A stretch of DNA of 64,000 bases from Microbacterium sp. SA39 (GCF_000967865.1 NZ_JXRU01000036.1:124001-188000), one strand, 5' to 3'; shown: positions 18,305 to 26,460, counted from the first letter of the stretch. Notes: generated by a model not told the origin, from the sequence alone. Made by a program: numbers and translations.

Positions 18305-18310
18305 TAAACT
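18305..18310 (+). promoter_or_regulatory. Candidate -10 for DUF3117 gene
   Basis: TAAACT, 32 bases before ATG 18343. A TGACCGG/CCGGTCA inverted repeat (18256-18262, 18291-18297) lies just upstream. Confidence 0.35.
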
Positions 18311-18342
18311 CGTCACATACCACCGGAGGAAAAGGAGCCACG

Positions 18343-18516
18343 ATGGCAGCGATGAAGCCGAGGACCGGAGACGGACCCATGGAGGCCGTGAAAGAAGGGC
18401 GACTCATCATCGTGCGCGTTCCGCTCGAAGGCGGCGGCCGTCTGGTCGTCTCCGTGAACGACGCCGAGGCCAAGGAACTTCACGACGTGCTCGCCGCCGT
18501 CGTGGCACCGGCCTGA
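18343..18516 (+). CDS. DUF3117 small protein
   Basis: A 57-residue protein belonging to a very conserved actinobacterial family (start MAAMKPRTGDGPMEAVKEGR, then IIVRVPLEGGGRLVVSVN and an acidic helix). A mycobacterial relative is in the same neighbourhood (between dapE and sigE, recalled as Rv1211). The function is unknown; the fold is predicted as a small beta-alpha unit. ATG 18343 has an excellent ribosome binding site (GGAGGAAAAGGAG), and a dedicated terminator follows, so it is expressed alone and probably strongly. Confidence 0.92.
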   Translation: MAAMKPRTGDGPMEAVKEGRLIIVRVPLEGGGRLVVSVNDAEAKELHDVLAAVVAPA

Positions 18517-18544
18517 TCGACCCGGATCCGTTCTACGGATCTGT

Positions 18545-18576
18545 GAGGGCGATGGATCTTCGGATCCGTCGCCCTC
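18545..18576 (+). terminator. Intrinsic terminator after DUF3117 gene
   Basis: GAGGGCGA/TCGCCCTC with GGATC/GGATCC extending the stem and a short TTC loop; TTCT follows. It sits 28 bases after the stop codon. Confidence 0.8.
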
Positions 18577-18608
18577 TTCTCGTCGCTTCTCGTGGGCAGG
18601 TGCGCGGG

Positions 18609-19247
18609 TCAGGCGCGGTCGGCGATGCTGACGAGCTGCAGCAGGCCTTCGCCCGCGGGGGAGACCGTCGCGAGGACTGCCGAGGACTCCTGCGTCTCCT
18701 GGACCAGCGAGCGGTACGCAGCGGTGATCTCATCCCGCTGCACAGGGTCGGCCACACGTCCGCCACCGAGCACTCGCGGTACCAACACGATGCCGCCGCT
18801 GCGCGCGAGCCGCAGGCCGTGCTCGACGTACGCGATGACGTTCTCGGGGTCGGCGTCGACCAGCACGATGTCGTAGGACGCTTCGTTCATGCGGGGGAGC
18901 ACGTCCGCAGCGCGTCCGGTGATGAACCGGGCCTTGGTCGACGGCACCTTCGCGTCGGAGAACGCCTGACGCGCGGCGGCGAGATGCTCGGGCTCGTTGT
19001 CGATCGAGGTGAGCACGGCGTGAGGTGCGCCGCGCAGCAGCCACAGTCCCGAGACGCCCGCGCCGGTGCCGATCTCCACGATCGAGCGGGCGGCGGTTGC
19101 GGCGGCGAGCACGGCGATCTGCGAACCGACGACGGCGCTGACCGGTGCCGCTCCGAGTTCGACCGCGTGGGCTCGCGCGCGAGCGATGGCATCCGGCTCG
19201 ACGATGGATTCGCGGAGGAATCGCGCGTTGGCTTCGTGCTCGCTCAT
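18609..19247 (-). CDS. Class I SAM-dependent O-methyltransferase
   Basis: A 212-residue enzyme of the catechol/caffeoyl-CoA O-methyltransferase family (Methyltransf_24/3). SAM-binding motif I is IVEIGTGAGVSGLWLL, the acidic loop is LTSIDNEPEHLAAAR, and the metal-site aspartate region is YDIVLVDADPENVIAYVEHG. A mycobacterial homologue occupies the same place upstream of tatB (recalled as Rv1220c). The substrate is unknown. ATG 19247 has AGAAGGG upstream, and a TAGCCT -10 on the minus strand lies about 45 bases before it. Confidence 0.9.
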   Translation of the reverse strand: MSEHEANARFLRESIVEPDAIARARAHAVELGAAPVSAVVGSQIAVLAAATAARSIVEIGTGAGVSGLWLLRGAPHAVLTSIDNEPEHLAAARQAFSDAKVPSTKARFITGRAADVLPRMNEASYDIVLVDADPENVIAYVEHGLRLARSGGIVLVPRVLGGGRVADPVQRDEITAAYRSLVQETQESSAVLATVSPAGEGLLQLVSIADRA

Positions 19248-19325
19248 GGCCTGCCCTTCTCTGCCTGCATGGGTGTTCCTGCCAGGCTATTCGCTCGATG
19301 GGCGCGAAGAGCGCAGGCGCGGCGG

Positions 19326-19331
19326 TAGCCT
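19326..19331 (+). promoter_or_regulatory. tatB: -10 element, leaderless tatB transcript
   Basis: TAGCCT, then GGGGAC, then ATG 19338. Confidence 0.55.
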
Positions 19332-19337
19332 GGGGAC

Positions 19338-19709
19338 ATGACGTTCGGGCTCACCTTCGAGAAGCTGTTGCTGATCGGCCTCATCGCCGTGCTCATCATC
19401 GGCCCGGAGCGTCTTCCGAGGGCGGCCGAGGGATTCTCCCGTTGGGTTCGCAAGGCCGGCGAGTACGTCCGCGACACGAAGTCGAAGATGCGTCAGGAGA
19501 TGGGCCCCGAGCTCGACGACGTCGACTGGCGCAAGCTCGACCCGCGCCAGTACGACCCGCGCCGCATCATCCGCGACGCTCTGATGGAAGAGCCGAAGCC
19601 CGCCACGCCGACCCAGGCGCGCGCGACGATCGCGGAACCCGTGGCTCCTCGTGTTCCGCAGGTGTTCAACGCCGAGAACCGGCCGCCGTACGACCCCGAG
19701 TCCACCTGA
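19338..19709 (+). CDS. tatB: Sec-independent translocase subunit TatB
   Basis: A 123-residue protein with one N-terminal membrane helix (FEKLLLIGLIAVLIIGPERL), the GPxRLP hinge of TatA/TatB, an amphipathic helix (RAAEGFSRWVRKAGEYVRDTK) and a long polar tail. The glutamate after the N-terminus and the long cytoplasmic region favour TatB over TatA. TatB presents twin-arginine substrates to TatC; tatA and tatC are not in this window. In mycobacteria sigE, rseA and htrA separate it from the O-methyltransferase; here only 90 bases do. Confidence 0.88.
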   Translation: MTFGLTFEKLLLIGLIAVLIIGPERLPRAAEGFSRWVRKAGEYVRDTKSKMRQEMGPELDDVDWRKLDPRQYDPRRIIRDALMEEPKPATPTQARATIAEPVAPRVPQVFNAENRPPYDPEST

Positions 19710-19721
19710 TCTCGTCGTGCG

Positions 19722-20216
19722 TCAGGCGATCTTCGCGCGCAGCGCGGCGATATCGTCGTCGCTCAGCAGAGCGCGGGGGATCGCCGTAGCGACGGTCGTA
19801 TCCCGCACCTTGAGCAGCACGGCATCCGTGCCGACGCGCACGCCCTGGAATGTGTCGTACGCGATGACCGATCGGCGGTCCCCGCTGCCCACCCGCAGCA
19901 CCTCGTCCTCGAGCGACACCCAGACGACGGTCTGCGGGGGCATCGCGGCCCGCACGGCATGACGGGCACTCGAGATCGACATGATCACGGCCCCGGCGGC
20001 GAGTGCGATGATCAGCGGCGGCATCCATGCGGCGAAGCCGCCGTCATCCCGGCCTTCGGTGACGAGTCCGGACAGGTTGAGGATGCTGACGACGAGCGCG
20101 GCCGCGAGTGCGACCCACATGACGATCGCGGCCGGGCGAGTGAGCGAGTAGATCGCGGCGTCGCGGGCCATCCTCCGCAGCAGGCGCTCATCGACTGTCA
20201 GCGAGCGTGGGGGCAT
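19722..20216 (-). CDS. Two-span membrane protein, YcxB/PH-like
   Basis: A 164-residue protein with two membrane spans (about residues 28-50 and 65-85) followed by a beta-rich cytosolic part (VWVSLEDEVLRVGSGDRRSV, IAYDTFQGVRVGTDAVLLKV), the layout of YcxB-like or bacterial PH domains. The function is unknown. Convergent with tatB (12-base gap) and 38 bases downstream of mrp on the same strand. A GAGGAT hexamer 6 bases before ATG 20216 is a near match to the leaderless pattern. Confidence 0.6.
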   Translation of the reverse strand: MPPRSLTVDERLLRRMARDAAIYSLTRPAAIVMWVALAAALVVSILNLSGLVTEGRDDGGFAAWMPPLIIALAAGAVIMSISSARHAVRAAMPPQTVVWVSLEDEVLRVGSGDRRSVIAYDTFQGVRVGTDAVLLKVRDTTVATAIPRALLSDDDIAALRAKIA

Positions 20217-20254
20217 CGTCCCATCCTCCCACGCTCGGCCCCTCGGGCGACCGC

Positions 20255-21376
20255 TCAGCCGACGGACATCGGCAGGGAGCGGCCGGACAGGCCGCGCCCC
20301 CGGCGTGCGAGCGAGCGTGCGAGGTCGCGGATCGTCGAAGCGGCGGCATCCGTCGTCTCCGCGGTGACGATCGGAACACCGATGTCCCCCCCTTCGCGAA
20401 GCGCTGGGCTCAGGGGGATGGATGCGAGCAGCGGCACGTCATCCGCGCCTTCCGACAGAGCCGCGGCGACGGACGCGCCCCCGCCGGAGCCGAACAGGTC
20501 GACCACGGTGCCGTCGGCCAGGGTGTAGGCGGCCATGTTCTCGATCACCCCGATCACCCGCTGGCCGGTCTGCCGGGCGACCAGGCCGCTGCGGATGGCG
20601 ACGTCGGATGCCGCGGCCTGAGGGGTCGTGACGACGAGCACCTCGGCGTGCGGCAGCAGCTGGCCGATCGAGATCGCGATGTCACCCGTGCCCGGAGGCA
20701 TGTCGATGAGCAGCACGTCGAGGTCGCCGAAGAACACGTCCGTGAGGAACTGCGAGACGGTGCGATGCAGCATCGGTCCCCGCCAGGCCACCACGGCCTC
20801 GCCGTCGCGGAGGAACATGCCGATCGAGATGGTCTTCACACCATGCGCGACGGGGGGAAGCATGAGGTCGTCGATGCGCGTCGGCTGCGTTTGCGGAGGG
20901 ATGCCGAGCAGTCCGGGGATCGAGAAGCCGTGCACGTCGGCATCGACCAGCCCGACGGCGAGGCCTTGATCAGCGAGGGCGACGGCGAGGTTCGCGGTGA
21001 CGGTGGACTTGCCCACGCCGCCCTTGCCGCTGGAGACGAGGATGACGCGGGTGAGCGAATCGGGGCCGAAGGGCATCTGACGGGCCGGGCGGCCGTCGCG
21101 GAGCTTCTCGGTGAGCGCCTTGCGCTCGCTCGGCGTCATCACGCCCACCGACACATCCACCGCTGCGATGCCGGGGACGGATGCCGCGGCCTGCCGCACA
21201 TCCGATTCGATGCGTGCCGCTGCCGGGCAGCCGACGATCGTGAGGACGATCCCGACCCGAGCCAGATCGCCCTCGACCTCGATGTCGCGCACCATGTCGA
21301 GGTCGCCGATCGGACGGCGCAGCTCCGGGTCCGTGACCGCTGCCACGGCGGCACGGACTCTGTCGGCCGACGTCAT
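20255..21376 (-). CDS. mrp: Mrp/NBP35-type Fe-S carrier ATPase (ApbC)
   Basis: A 373-residue P-loop ATPase that holds and transfers Fe-S clusters. The N-terminal 100 residues are a MIP18/DUF59 domain (VRAAVAAVTDPELRRPIGDL, VGIVLTIVGCPAAARIES with one cysteine). The deviant Walker A is SSGKGGVGKSTVTANLAVAL at about residues 120-140; switch regions VDADVHGFS and IDMPPGTGD follow. I do not see the usual CPxC cluster-ligand pair in the C-terminal half, so cluster binding is open. The DUF1003 gene overlaps its start by 4 bases, a conserved actinobacterial cluster. Confidence 0.9.
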   Translation of the reverse strand: MTSADRVRAAVAAVTDPELRRPIGDLDMVRDIEVEGDLARVGIVLTIVGCPAAARIESDVRQAAASVPGIAAVDVSVGVMTPSERKALTEKLRDGRPARQMPFGPDSLTRVILVSSGKGGVGKSTVTANLAVALADQGLAVGLVDADVHGFSIPGLLGIPPQTQPTRIDDLMLPPVAHGVKTISIGMFLRDGEAVVAWRGPMLHRTVSQFLTDVFFGDLDVLLIDMPPGTGDIAISIGQLLPHAEVLVVTTPQAAASDVAIRSGLVARQTGQRVIGVIENMAAYTLADGTVVDLFGSGGGASVAAALSEGADDVPLLASIPLSPALREGGDIGVPIVTAETTDAAASTIRDLARSLARRGRGLSGRSLPMSVG

Positions 21377-21927
21377 GACGTGGTGCCCCGCGAGGGTTTC
21401 TCTCCTGAAGGCTTCTCCTCGTCGGACTCGAGCTCGGCGAGCAGCGCCTTCAGCTCGTGCCGCAGCACATCGCGCGTGACGAGCTGGGTGTTGCGCTCCT
21501 CCAGCGACATCCGCAGCGCGACGATCTCACGGGCGAGGTACTCGGTGTCGGCGAGGTTGCGTTCGGCACGCTGACGGTCCTGCTCGATCTGCACCCGGTC
21601 GCGGTCGTCCTGCCGGTTCTGAGCCAGCAGGATCAGGGGCGCGGCGTACGAAGCCTGCAGCGAGAGCATCAGGGTGAGCGCCGTGAACCCGAGAGCCGCG
21701 TCATCGAACCGCAGGTGATCTGGCGTCAGCGTGTTCCAGAGGATCCAGGCCACGCAGAACAGCGTGAGCATCAGGAGGAACACCGGAGTTCCCATCGCGC
21801 GGGCGACCCATTCGGTGAAGCGGCCGAAACGATCGCGCGAGGTCGGCCGCGACCGGGTCGTGCCCCGGCTGAGCGGTGTGCCACGGCCGAGGGGCGCGTC
21901 CAGGCGGGGTGATGAGCGGGCCATCAC
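21373..21927 (-). CDS. DUF1003 membrane protein
   Basis: A 184-residue protein. After a basic N-terminus comes the DUF1003 pair of spans (GTPVFLLMLTLFCVAWILWN; TALTLMLSLQASYAAPLILL) joined by the family's NTLTPDHLRFDD segment. The C-terminal 90 residues are a coiled coil (NRQDDRDRVQIEQDRQRAER). The role is unknown; the family is often next to MgtE_N/CBS proteins, as here. It shares 4 bases with mrp downstream and with the MgtE_N gene upstream, so three genes are translationally chained. Confidence 0.88.
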   Translation of the reverse strand: MMARSSPRLDAPLGRGTPLSRGTTRSRPTSRDRFGRFTEWVARAMGTPVFLLMLTLFCVAWILWNTLTPDHLRFDDAALGFTALTLMLSLQASYAAPLILLAQNRQDDRDRVQIEQDRQRAERNLADTEYLAREIVALRMSLEERNTQLVTRDVLRHELKALLAELESDEEKPSGEKPSRGTTS

Positions 21928-23192
21928 AGCACCTCCTTCGCGGCGGGTGCCGGCGCGTCGTCGTCATGCGAGCGCCAGTCATCGGGCAGCAGATAGTCCA
22001 GCACGTCGTCGATGCTGATCGCTCCCACCAGGCGGTGCGCGGCGTCGATCACCGGAAGAGAGACCAGGTCATAGCTCGCGAGCATCCGGGCCACCTCGGC
22101 GGCGGAGGCGGTGACGGGCACCGGCTCGAGGCTGTCGTCGACGATGGCGCCGAGTCGTTCGTGCGGCGGGTAGCGCAGCATCCGCTGGAAATGGACCATG
22201 CCGAGCAGACGACCGGTCGGGGTCTCGAAAGGCGGAAGGGTGACGAAGACGGCGGCCGCCAGAGCGGGGTGGAGCTCATGACGGCGGATCAGCGCCAGCG
22301 CCTCGGCGACCGTCGCATCAGCGGAGAGGATGATCGGCTCGGGGGTCATCAGACCGCCGGCGGTATCCGGGCCGTATCGCAGCAGCATCCGGACGTCTTC
22401 GGCCTCTTCGGGTTCCATCAGCGCGAGCAGCTGTTCGAGCCGGCCCGGGGGCAGCTGAGCGAGCAGGTCGGCCGCGTCGTCGGGTTCCATCTGGTCGAGG
22501 ATGTCGGCCGCGCGCTCGTCGCCGAGGCGATCGAGGATGTGCACCTGCTCGTCTTCGGGCATCTCCTCGAGCGCATCCGCGAGGCGGTCGTCCGACAGCT
22601 CCTCGGCGACCTCGATCATGCGCTGCTGCGGAAGATCGAGCAGCGTGTTGGCGAGGTCGGCGGCGTGCAGCTCGGAGTACGAGGCGACGAGCTGCTCGGC
22701 GGACTGCGACTCGCCCGGGGTGCGCTGCTCGGCGACCTCGCTCCAGCCCGCGAACGTCGTCGGACCCTTCGCGAAGGGCGACGCGCTCGTCTTCGGGCGA
22801 CGCAGGAAGAGCTGGCTGACCGCCCACTCGCCGAGACGGTTCGGCTCGATCGCGACATCCTCGATGACCGCGGTGCCGCTGCCGTCGACGAAGCTGACCC
22901 GTCGGCCGAGGAGCTCGGCGAGCACACGCACCTCTCCGGCGCGCGGCGAGAAGCGACGCACGTTGATGAGACCCGTGGTGATGACCTGCCCGGCGCGGAT
23001 CGATGTCACGCGTCCGATCGACAGGAAAACATGACGTCGGCCGGGAATCTCGACCACCAGACCGATGACGCGGGGAGCAGCGGTACTTCGGTACACGATG
23101 ACGACGTCGCGGACCTTGCCGAGCCGATCGCCGAGGGGGTCGAAGACGGCGCACCCGGCCAGGCGCGCGGCGAAAACCCTTTGTGTGCTCAC
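21924..23192 (-). CDS. PRC-barrel / MgtE N-domain / CBS protein without a channel domain
   Basis: A 422-residue soluble protein. Residues 1-130 carry PRC-barrel-like repeats (CAVFDPLGDRLGKVRDVVIV and SFVDGSGTAVIEDVAIEPNR). Residues 165-280 are an MgtE N superhelix (EELSDDRLADALEEMPEDEQ, ILDQMEPDDAADLLAQLPPG). Residues 285-405 are two CBS domains (GGLMTPEPIILSADATVAEA, VGAISIDDVLDYLL). The five-span MgtE channel is absent, so it is more likely a Mg- or nucleotide-sensing regulator than a transporter. GTG 23192 is chosen because TACGCT lies 7 bases upstream; the frame stays open much further but only as antisense. Confidence 0.87.
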   Translation of the reverse strand: MSTQRVFAARLAGCAVFDPLGDRLGKVRDVVIVYRSTAAPRVIGLVVEIPGRRHVFLSIGRVTSIRAGQVITTGLINVRRFSPRAGEVRVLAELLGRRVSFVDGSGTAVIEDVAIEPNRLGEWAVSQLFLRRPKTSASPFAKGPTTFAGWSEVAEQRTPGESQSAEQLVASYSELHAADLANTLLDLPQQRMIEVAEELSDDRLADALEEMPEDEQVHILDRLGDERAADILDQMEPDDAADLLAQLPPGRLEQLLALMEPEEAEDVRMLLRYGPDTAGGLMTPEPIILSADATVAEALALIRRHELHPALAAAVFVTLPPFETPTGRLLGMVHFQRMLRYPPHERLGAIVDDSLEPVPVTASAAEVARMLASYDLVSLPVIDAAHRLVGAISIDDVLDYLLPDDWRSHDDDAPAPAAKEVL

Positions 23193-23199
23193 CCTGCCC

Positions 23200-23205
23200 A
23201 GCGTA
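23200..23205 (-). promoter_or_regulatory. -10 element, leaderless MgtE_N-DUF1003-mrp operon
   Basis: TACGCT on the minus strand, 7 bases before GTG 23192. It is the only promoter-like site seen for the three-gene chain. Confidence 0.5.
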
Positions 23206-23279
23206 GTGCGCGGGGCTCGGGGACGCCGTGCGGATCGCGTTCCCGGCCCCGCCATGGTCGGGCGTGGAAGAATGGCCGC

Positions 23280-24017
23280 ATGAGCATGCTGAACCGCCCT
23301 GTGAGCGGTACCGAGACCGGCGAGATCGTCGCGTCGACGCGCGACTACGAGAACGCCCAGAAGACGGTGTCGAAGTTGATCGCGGGGGAGGTTCCTGCGC
23401 GCGACATCGCCATCGTCGGCCAGAGCGTCCGCACCATCGAGCGGGTGACGGGCAAGCTCGGCTACGCCGCCGCCGCACGCTCCGGCGCGATCAACGGCGT
23501 GCTGCTCGGTCTCTTCCTCTCCGCGATCCTGGTGCTCGGCAATCCCGAGGTCCCCATCCAGCTCTTCGTCGGGTTCGTCTTCATCGGCGTGGCCCTGGGG
23601 ATGCTGATGAGCCTGGTGACCTACGCGATCGTGCGTAGGCGCCGGGACTTCGCGAGCGTCACGCAGTTCGCCGCAGACCACTACGAGGTGACTGTGCTCG
23701 CCGCCTCGCTCTCGAAGGCGCGGCAGGTGCTCGGGTCCGGTCAGACGGCGCCGGTGCGTCCGCCGGTCAACCTCGACGAGCCGCCGCGCTACGGCGAGCG
23801 GATCCCGGTGGGTACGCCGGCACCCGCGCCGGTGCCGGCTCCTGAGCCTGCTGCGGACCCGTCCCCGGAGCCTGCTGCGGAGCCTGTCGTTCCGCCGCGG
23901 CCGGCCGATCCTGTCGCCGAGCCCGAAGACGGCGCCCCGGGGCAGCCGAAGCCCGCTCCCGTCGCTGAACCCGGCGTGGCGACCCGCGTCGAGCGTCCGC
24001 TGGGCGACGCCCGATGA
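23280..24017 (+). CDS. General stress protein 17M-like membrane protein
   Basis: A 245-residue protein. The N-terminal 60 residues have the GspB/YflT (general stress 17M-like) fold: EIVASTRDYENAQKTVSKLI with DIAIVGQSVRTIERVTGKLG. Two membrane spans follow (SGAINGVLLGLFLSAILVLG and FVGFVFIGVALGMLMSLVTY), then a polar region and a Pro/Ala/Glu-rich tail of about 80 residues with PAPVPAPEPA-type repeats. ATG 23280 has AAGAAT 6 bases upstream, a near match to the leaderless pattern. ATGA overlap couples it to the DUF4870 gene. Confidence 0.82.
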   Translation: MSMLNRPVSGTETGEIVASTRDYENAQKTVSKLIAGEVPARDIAIVGQSVRTIERVTGKLGYAAAARSGAINGVLLGLFLSAILVLGNPEVPIQLFVGFVFIGVALGMLMSLVTYAIVRRRRDFASVTQFAADHYEVTVLAASLSKARQVLGSGQTAPVRPPVNLDEPPRYGERIPVGTPAPAPVPAPEPAADPSPEPAAEPVVPPRPADPVAEPEDGAPGQPKPAPVAEPGVATRVERPLGDAR

Positions 24018-24673
24018 GTGCACAGGAACCGCAGGGTCCTGGCGAGTTCGTGCCTCCGCCTCCGCCCGCGCCTCCCGCGTCCGCTGTTCCGCCGGTGCAG
24101 GCTGCCGCTCCTGCTCCCTACGGTGCTCCTGCTCCGGCTCCGGGATACCCGCCGCAGGGCTCCCAGACGCCGGCATATCCAGCCCCCGGATATCCAGCCC
24201 CCGGATATCCGGCCGCCGGATATCCGGGGGCCGGCTATGCCACGCCCGGCTACCCGGGGCCGGGCTACCCGGCCGCGGTGCCGCCACGCGGCCTGCTGCC
24301 GTGGGTCCTCGGCTTCCTCATCCTGCTGCCGATCCCGTTCTTCGGCGGCCTCGCCTCCGGGATCGCGATGGCCGTGAGCGGCGGTTCCTCCTGGCGCGTC
24401 GGCGGCCCCGCCCGTGAGAACGCCCGTAGCGCGCTGAACTGGGGCCTCACCTACCTCATGGTTTCGACGCTTCTGCTGGTCATGCACTTCGTGCTGCTGT
24501 TCGTGCTGACGGCGGAGGCACCCTCCTCGGACTTCTATCCGCTCGGCATCCCGATCACGATCTACTTCGCGCTCTCGATCGTGCACCTCGTGCTGGTGAT
24601 CATGGGCACGGTTCGCACGACGTCGGGCAAGGTCATACGGGTGCCGTTCGCGATCCCCTTCGTCCGCGCCTGA
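24014..24673 (+). CDS. DUF4870 membrane protein with Pro/Gly/Tyr repeats
   Basis: A 219-residue protein. Residues 1-95 are low complexity, with tandem PGYPA(A/P) units; the DNA at about 24178-24275 is a degenerate 15-base tandem repeat. Residues 98-210 are the DUF4870 core, with spans near LPWVLGFLILLPIPFFGGLA, GLTYLMVSTLLLVMHFVLLF and IPITIYFALSIVHLVLVIMG and the motif ENARSALNWGLTYLM. The function is unknown. It overlaps the stress-protein gene before it (4 bases) and the hydrolase gene after it (1 base). Confidence 0.82.
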   Translation: MSAQEPQGPGEFVPPPPPAPPASAVPPVQAAAPAPYGAPAPAPGYPPQGSQTPAYPAPGYPAPGYPAAGYPGAGYATPGYPGPGYPAAVPPRGLLPWVLGFLILLPIPFFGGLASGIAMAVSGGSSWRVGGPARENARSALNWGLTYLMVSTLLLVMHFVLLFVLTAEAPSSDFYPLGIPITIYFALSIVHLVLVIMGTVRTTSGKVIRVPFAIPFVRA

Positions 24674-25323
24674 TGGTCGAGATCACCGTCGAGCTGCCGA
24701 CGGGGCCGACGACGGTCTCGGCCGACTGGTCCGCCGGAGACAGCGGACAGACCGTGATCGTCGCCCACGGTGCGGGCACCGGCAAGGACCACCCCTTCCT
24801 CACCGGCTTTGCCGATGCGCTCCACGAACTCGGCTTCTCGACGCTGCGCTTCAACTTCCCCTACGTCGAGCAGGGACGTCGGATGCCGGGCCCGGCGGCG
24901 CACGCGATCGCCACCTGGAACGCGGTCGTGGCTTTCGCCCGAGCCGCCGATCCCGCCGCGTCCGTCTGGGCGACGGGGAAGTCCTACGGCGGCCGGATGG
25001 CGTCGATGGCCGTCGCCGAGGGCCTGATGGTCGACGGCCTCGCCTATCTCGGCTATCCGCTTCACGCACCGGGCAGGCCGGATAAGCCGCGGATCGAGCA
25101 CCTTCCCGACATCGGCGTTCCGCAGCTGTTCGTCGAGGGGACGAACGACCCGTTCATCCAGCCGATCTCCCAGTTCGAGGATGCCGTCGCCACGTGCCAG
25201 AACGCCGACGTCGTCTGGATCGAGGGCGGCGGGCATACGTTCGAGGTGAAGGGGCAGAAGCGCCCGGCATCCGACATCGGTGCCTCGCTGGCGCCGATCG
25301 TCGCGGACTTCATCCGCCGCTGA
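24673..25323 (+). CDS. Alpha/beta hydrolase, KANL3/Tex30-type
   Basis: A 216-residue compact hydrolase. The oxyanion loop is VIVAHGAGTGKDHPFL, the nucleophile serine is in ATGKSYGGRMASMA, the acid in LFVEGTNDPFIQP, and the histidine in WIEGGGHTFEV. The KSYGGRM elbow is the mark of this subfamily. The substrate is unknown. ATG 24673 uses the last base of the upstream TGA, so it is translated with the DUF4870 gene. Its length is normal for the group. Confidence 0.87.
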   Translation: MVEITVELPTGPTTVSADWSAGDSGQTVIVAHGAGTGKDHPFLTGFADALHELGFSTLRFNFPYVEQGRRMPGPAAHAIATWNAVVAFARAADPAASVWATGKSYGGRMASMAVAEGLMVDGLAYLGYPLHAPGRPDKPRIEHLPDIGVPQLFVEGTNDPFIQPISQFEDAVATCQNADVVWIEGGGHTFEVKGQKRPASDIGASLAPIVADFIRR

Positions 25324-25339
25324 GTGCGAGGATGACAGG

Positions 25340-26074
25340 GTGAGTGTGGAACGCATCGCCCTGATCTCCGACATCCATGGCAACCTGACGGCTCTCGACG
25401 CCGTGCTCGCCGACATCTCGGCGCGCGGCATCCGGCGGATCTTCAATCTGGGGGACACCGCGGGCAAGGGCCCCCGGGGAGATGATGCCGTCGCGCGGTG
25501 TCGGGAGGTGTGCGAGGTGAACGTTCGGGGCAACTGGGACGACTTCCTTCCCGGCATCCCCGATGACGGCCTGCCGGAGATGCTCTGGTGGCGCGACGAG
25601 TTGTCACCCGAGAGCAGGGCGTGGCTGTCGGGGCTTCCCCTCAGCGCAGACCTCGAGCTCAGCGGGCGCCGGATCCGCCTGTTCCACGCGTCGGCGGAGA
25701 GCCCGCACGTGCGGGTGCACTTCCACCACACGGCGGAGCAGTTCGCGGCGATGTTCGAGAACACCGAGATGACCGGGGACGGACCTATGCCCGATGTGGT
25801 CGGTTATGCCGACATCCACGACGCCTACATCCGATCCGTCGACGGCCGGACGCTGTTCAACGTCGGCAGCGTCGGCAACCCCCTCGACGAGCCGACCCCG
25901 TCCTACGTGATCCTCGAGGGCGGGTCGACGGCATCCGACCCGTTCAGCGTGCAGTTCGTGCGCGTGCCCTATGACGTCGAGGCCGAGATCGCTGTCGCCG
26001 AAGCGCTTGCCATGCCAATGCGCGAGGTGTGGGCGGTCGAGCTGCGCACGGCCGTCTTCCGCGGGCGGCAGTGA
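25340..26074 (+). CDS. Metallophosphoesterase (YfcE/MJ0936-like)
   Basis: A 244-residue calcineurin-like phosphoesterase. Metal-site blocks: ALISDIHGN at the N-terminus, FNLGDTAGKGPRGDD, VRGNWDDFLP (GNxD in place of the usual GNHD/E), RLFHASAESP and the C-terminal NVGSVGNPLDEP. GTG 25340 is chosen over in-frame starts inside the hydrolase gene; GTG 25346 is also possible. GAGGAT lies 6 bases before it, a near match to the leaderless pattern. The VOC gene follows with a 1-base overlap. The substrate is unknown. Confidence 0.88.
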   Translation: MSVERIALISDIHGNLTALDAVLADISARGIRRIFNLGDTAGKGPRGDDAVARCREVCEVNVRGNWDDFLPGIPDDGLPEMLWWRDELSPESRAWLSGLPLSADLELSGRRIRLFHASAESPHVRVHFHHTAEQFAAMFENTEMTGDGPMPDVVGYADIHDAYIRSVDGRTLFNVGSVGNPLDEPTPSYVILEGGSTASDPFSVQFVRVPYDVEAEIAVAEALAMPMREVWAVELRTAVFRGRQ

Positions 26075-26460
26075 TGAAGGGTATCCACCACGTCGAGATC
26101 TGGGTCGCGGATCTCGATGCGGTGGCCGACGCCTGGGATTGGTTGTTCGCGTCCCTCGGCCTCGCGTGCACGGGCACGTGGGATGGCGGGCGAACCTGGG
26201 ATGCCGGTGGGTCCTACGTGACCCTGACGAACTCCCCGAACCTGTCGGCGGACGAGCACGATCGGCGTCGCCCCGGCATGAACCACCTCGCGCTCTGGGG
26301 CGGGTCGCGCACTGAAGTCGATGCGGTGATGGCCTCGGCCGCGGCTCACGGATGGAGGCCGCTCTACCAGGATCGCTACCCCCACGCGGGTGGACCCGAC
26401 CACTACGCCGGCTGGCTGGAGAACGCCGACGGCTTCAAGGTCGAGATCGTCGCGAACTGA
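26074..26460 (+). CDS. VOC (glyoxalase/bleomycin resistance) superfamily protein
   Basis: A 128-residue two-module VOC fold. The first metal-ligand position is the histidine in MKGIHHVEIWVADLD, the second half begins at MNHLALWGGSRTEVDAVMAS, and the end NADGFKVEIVAN carries the usual final glutamate. Members isomerise, dioxygenate or bind small molecules, and nothing here selects one. ATG 26074 overlaps the phosphoesterase stop by one base. Confidence 0.87.
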   Translation: MKGIHHVEIWVADLDAVADAWDWLFASLGLACTGTWDGGRTWDAGGSYVTLTNSPNLSADEHDRRRPGMNHLALWGGSRTEVDAVMASAAAHGWRPLYQDRYPHAGGPDHYAGWLENADGFKVEIVAN

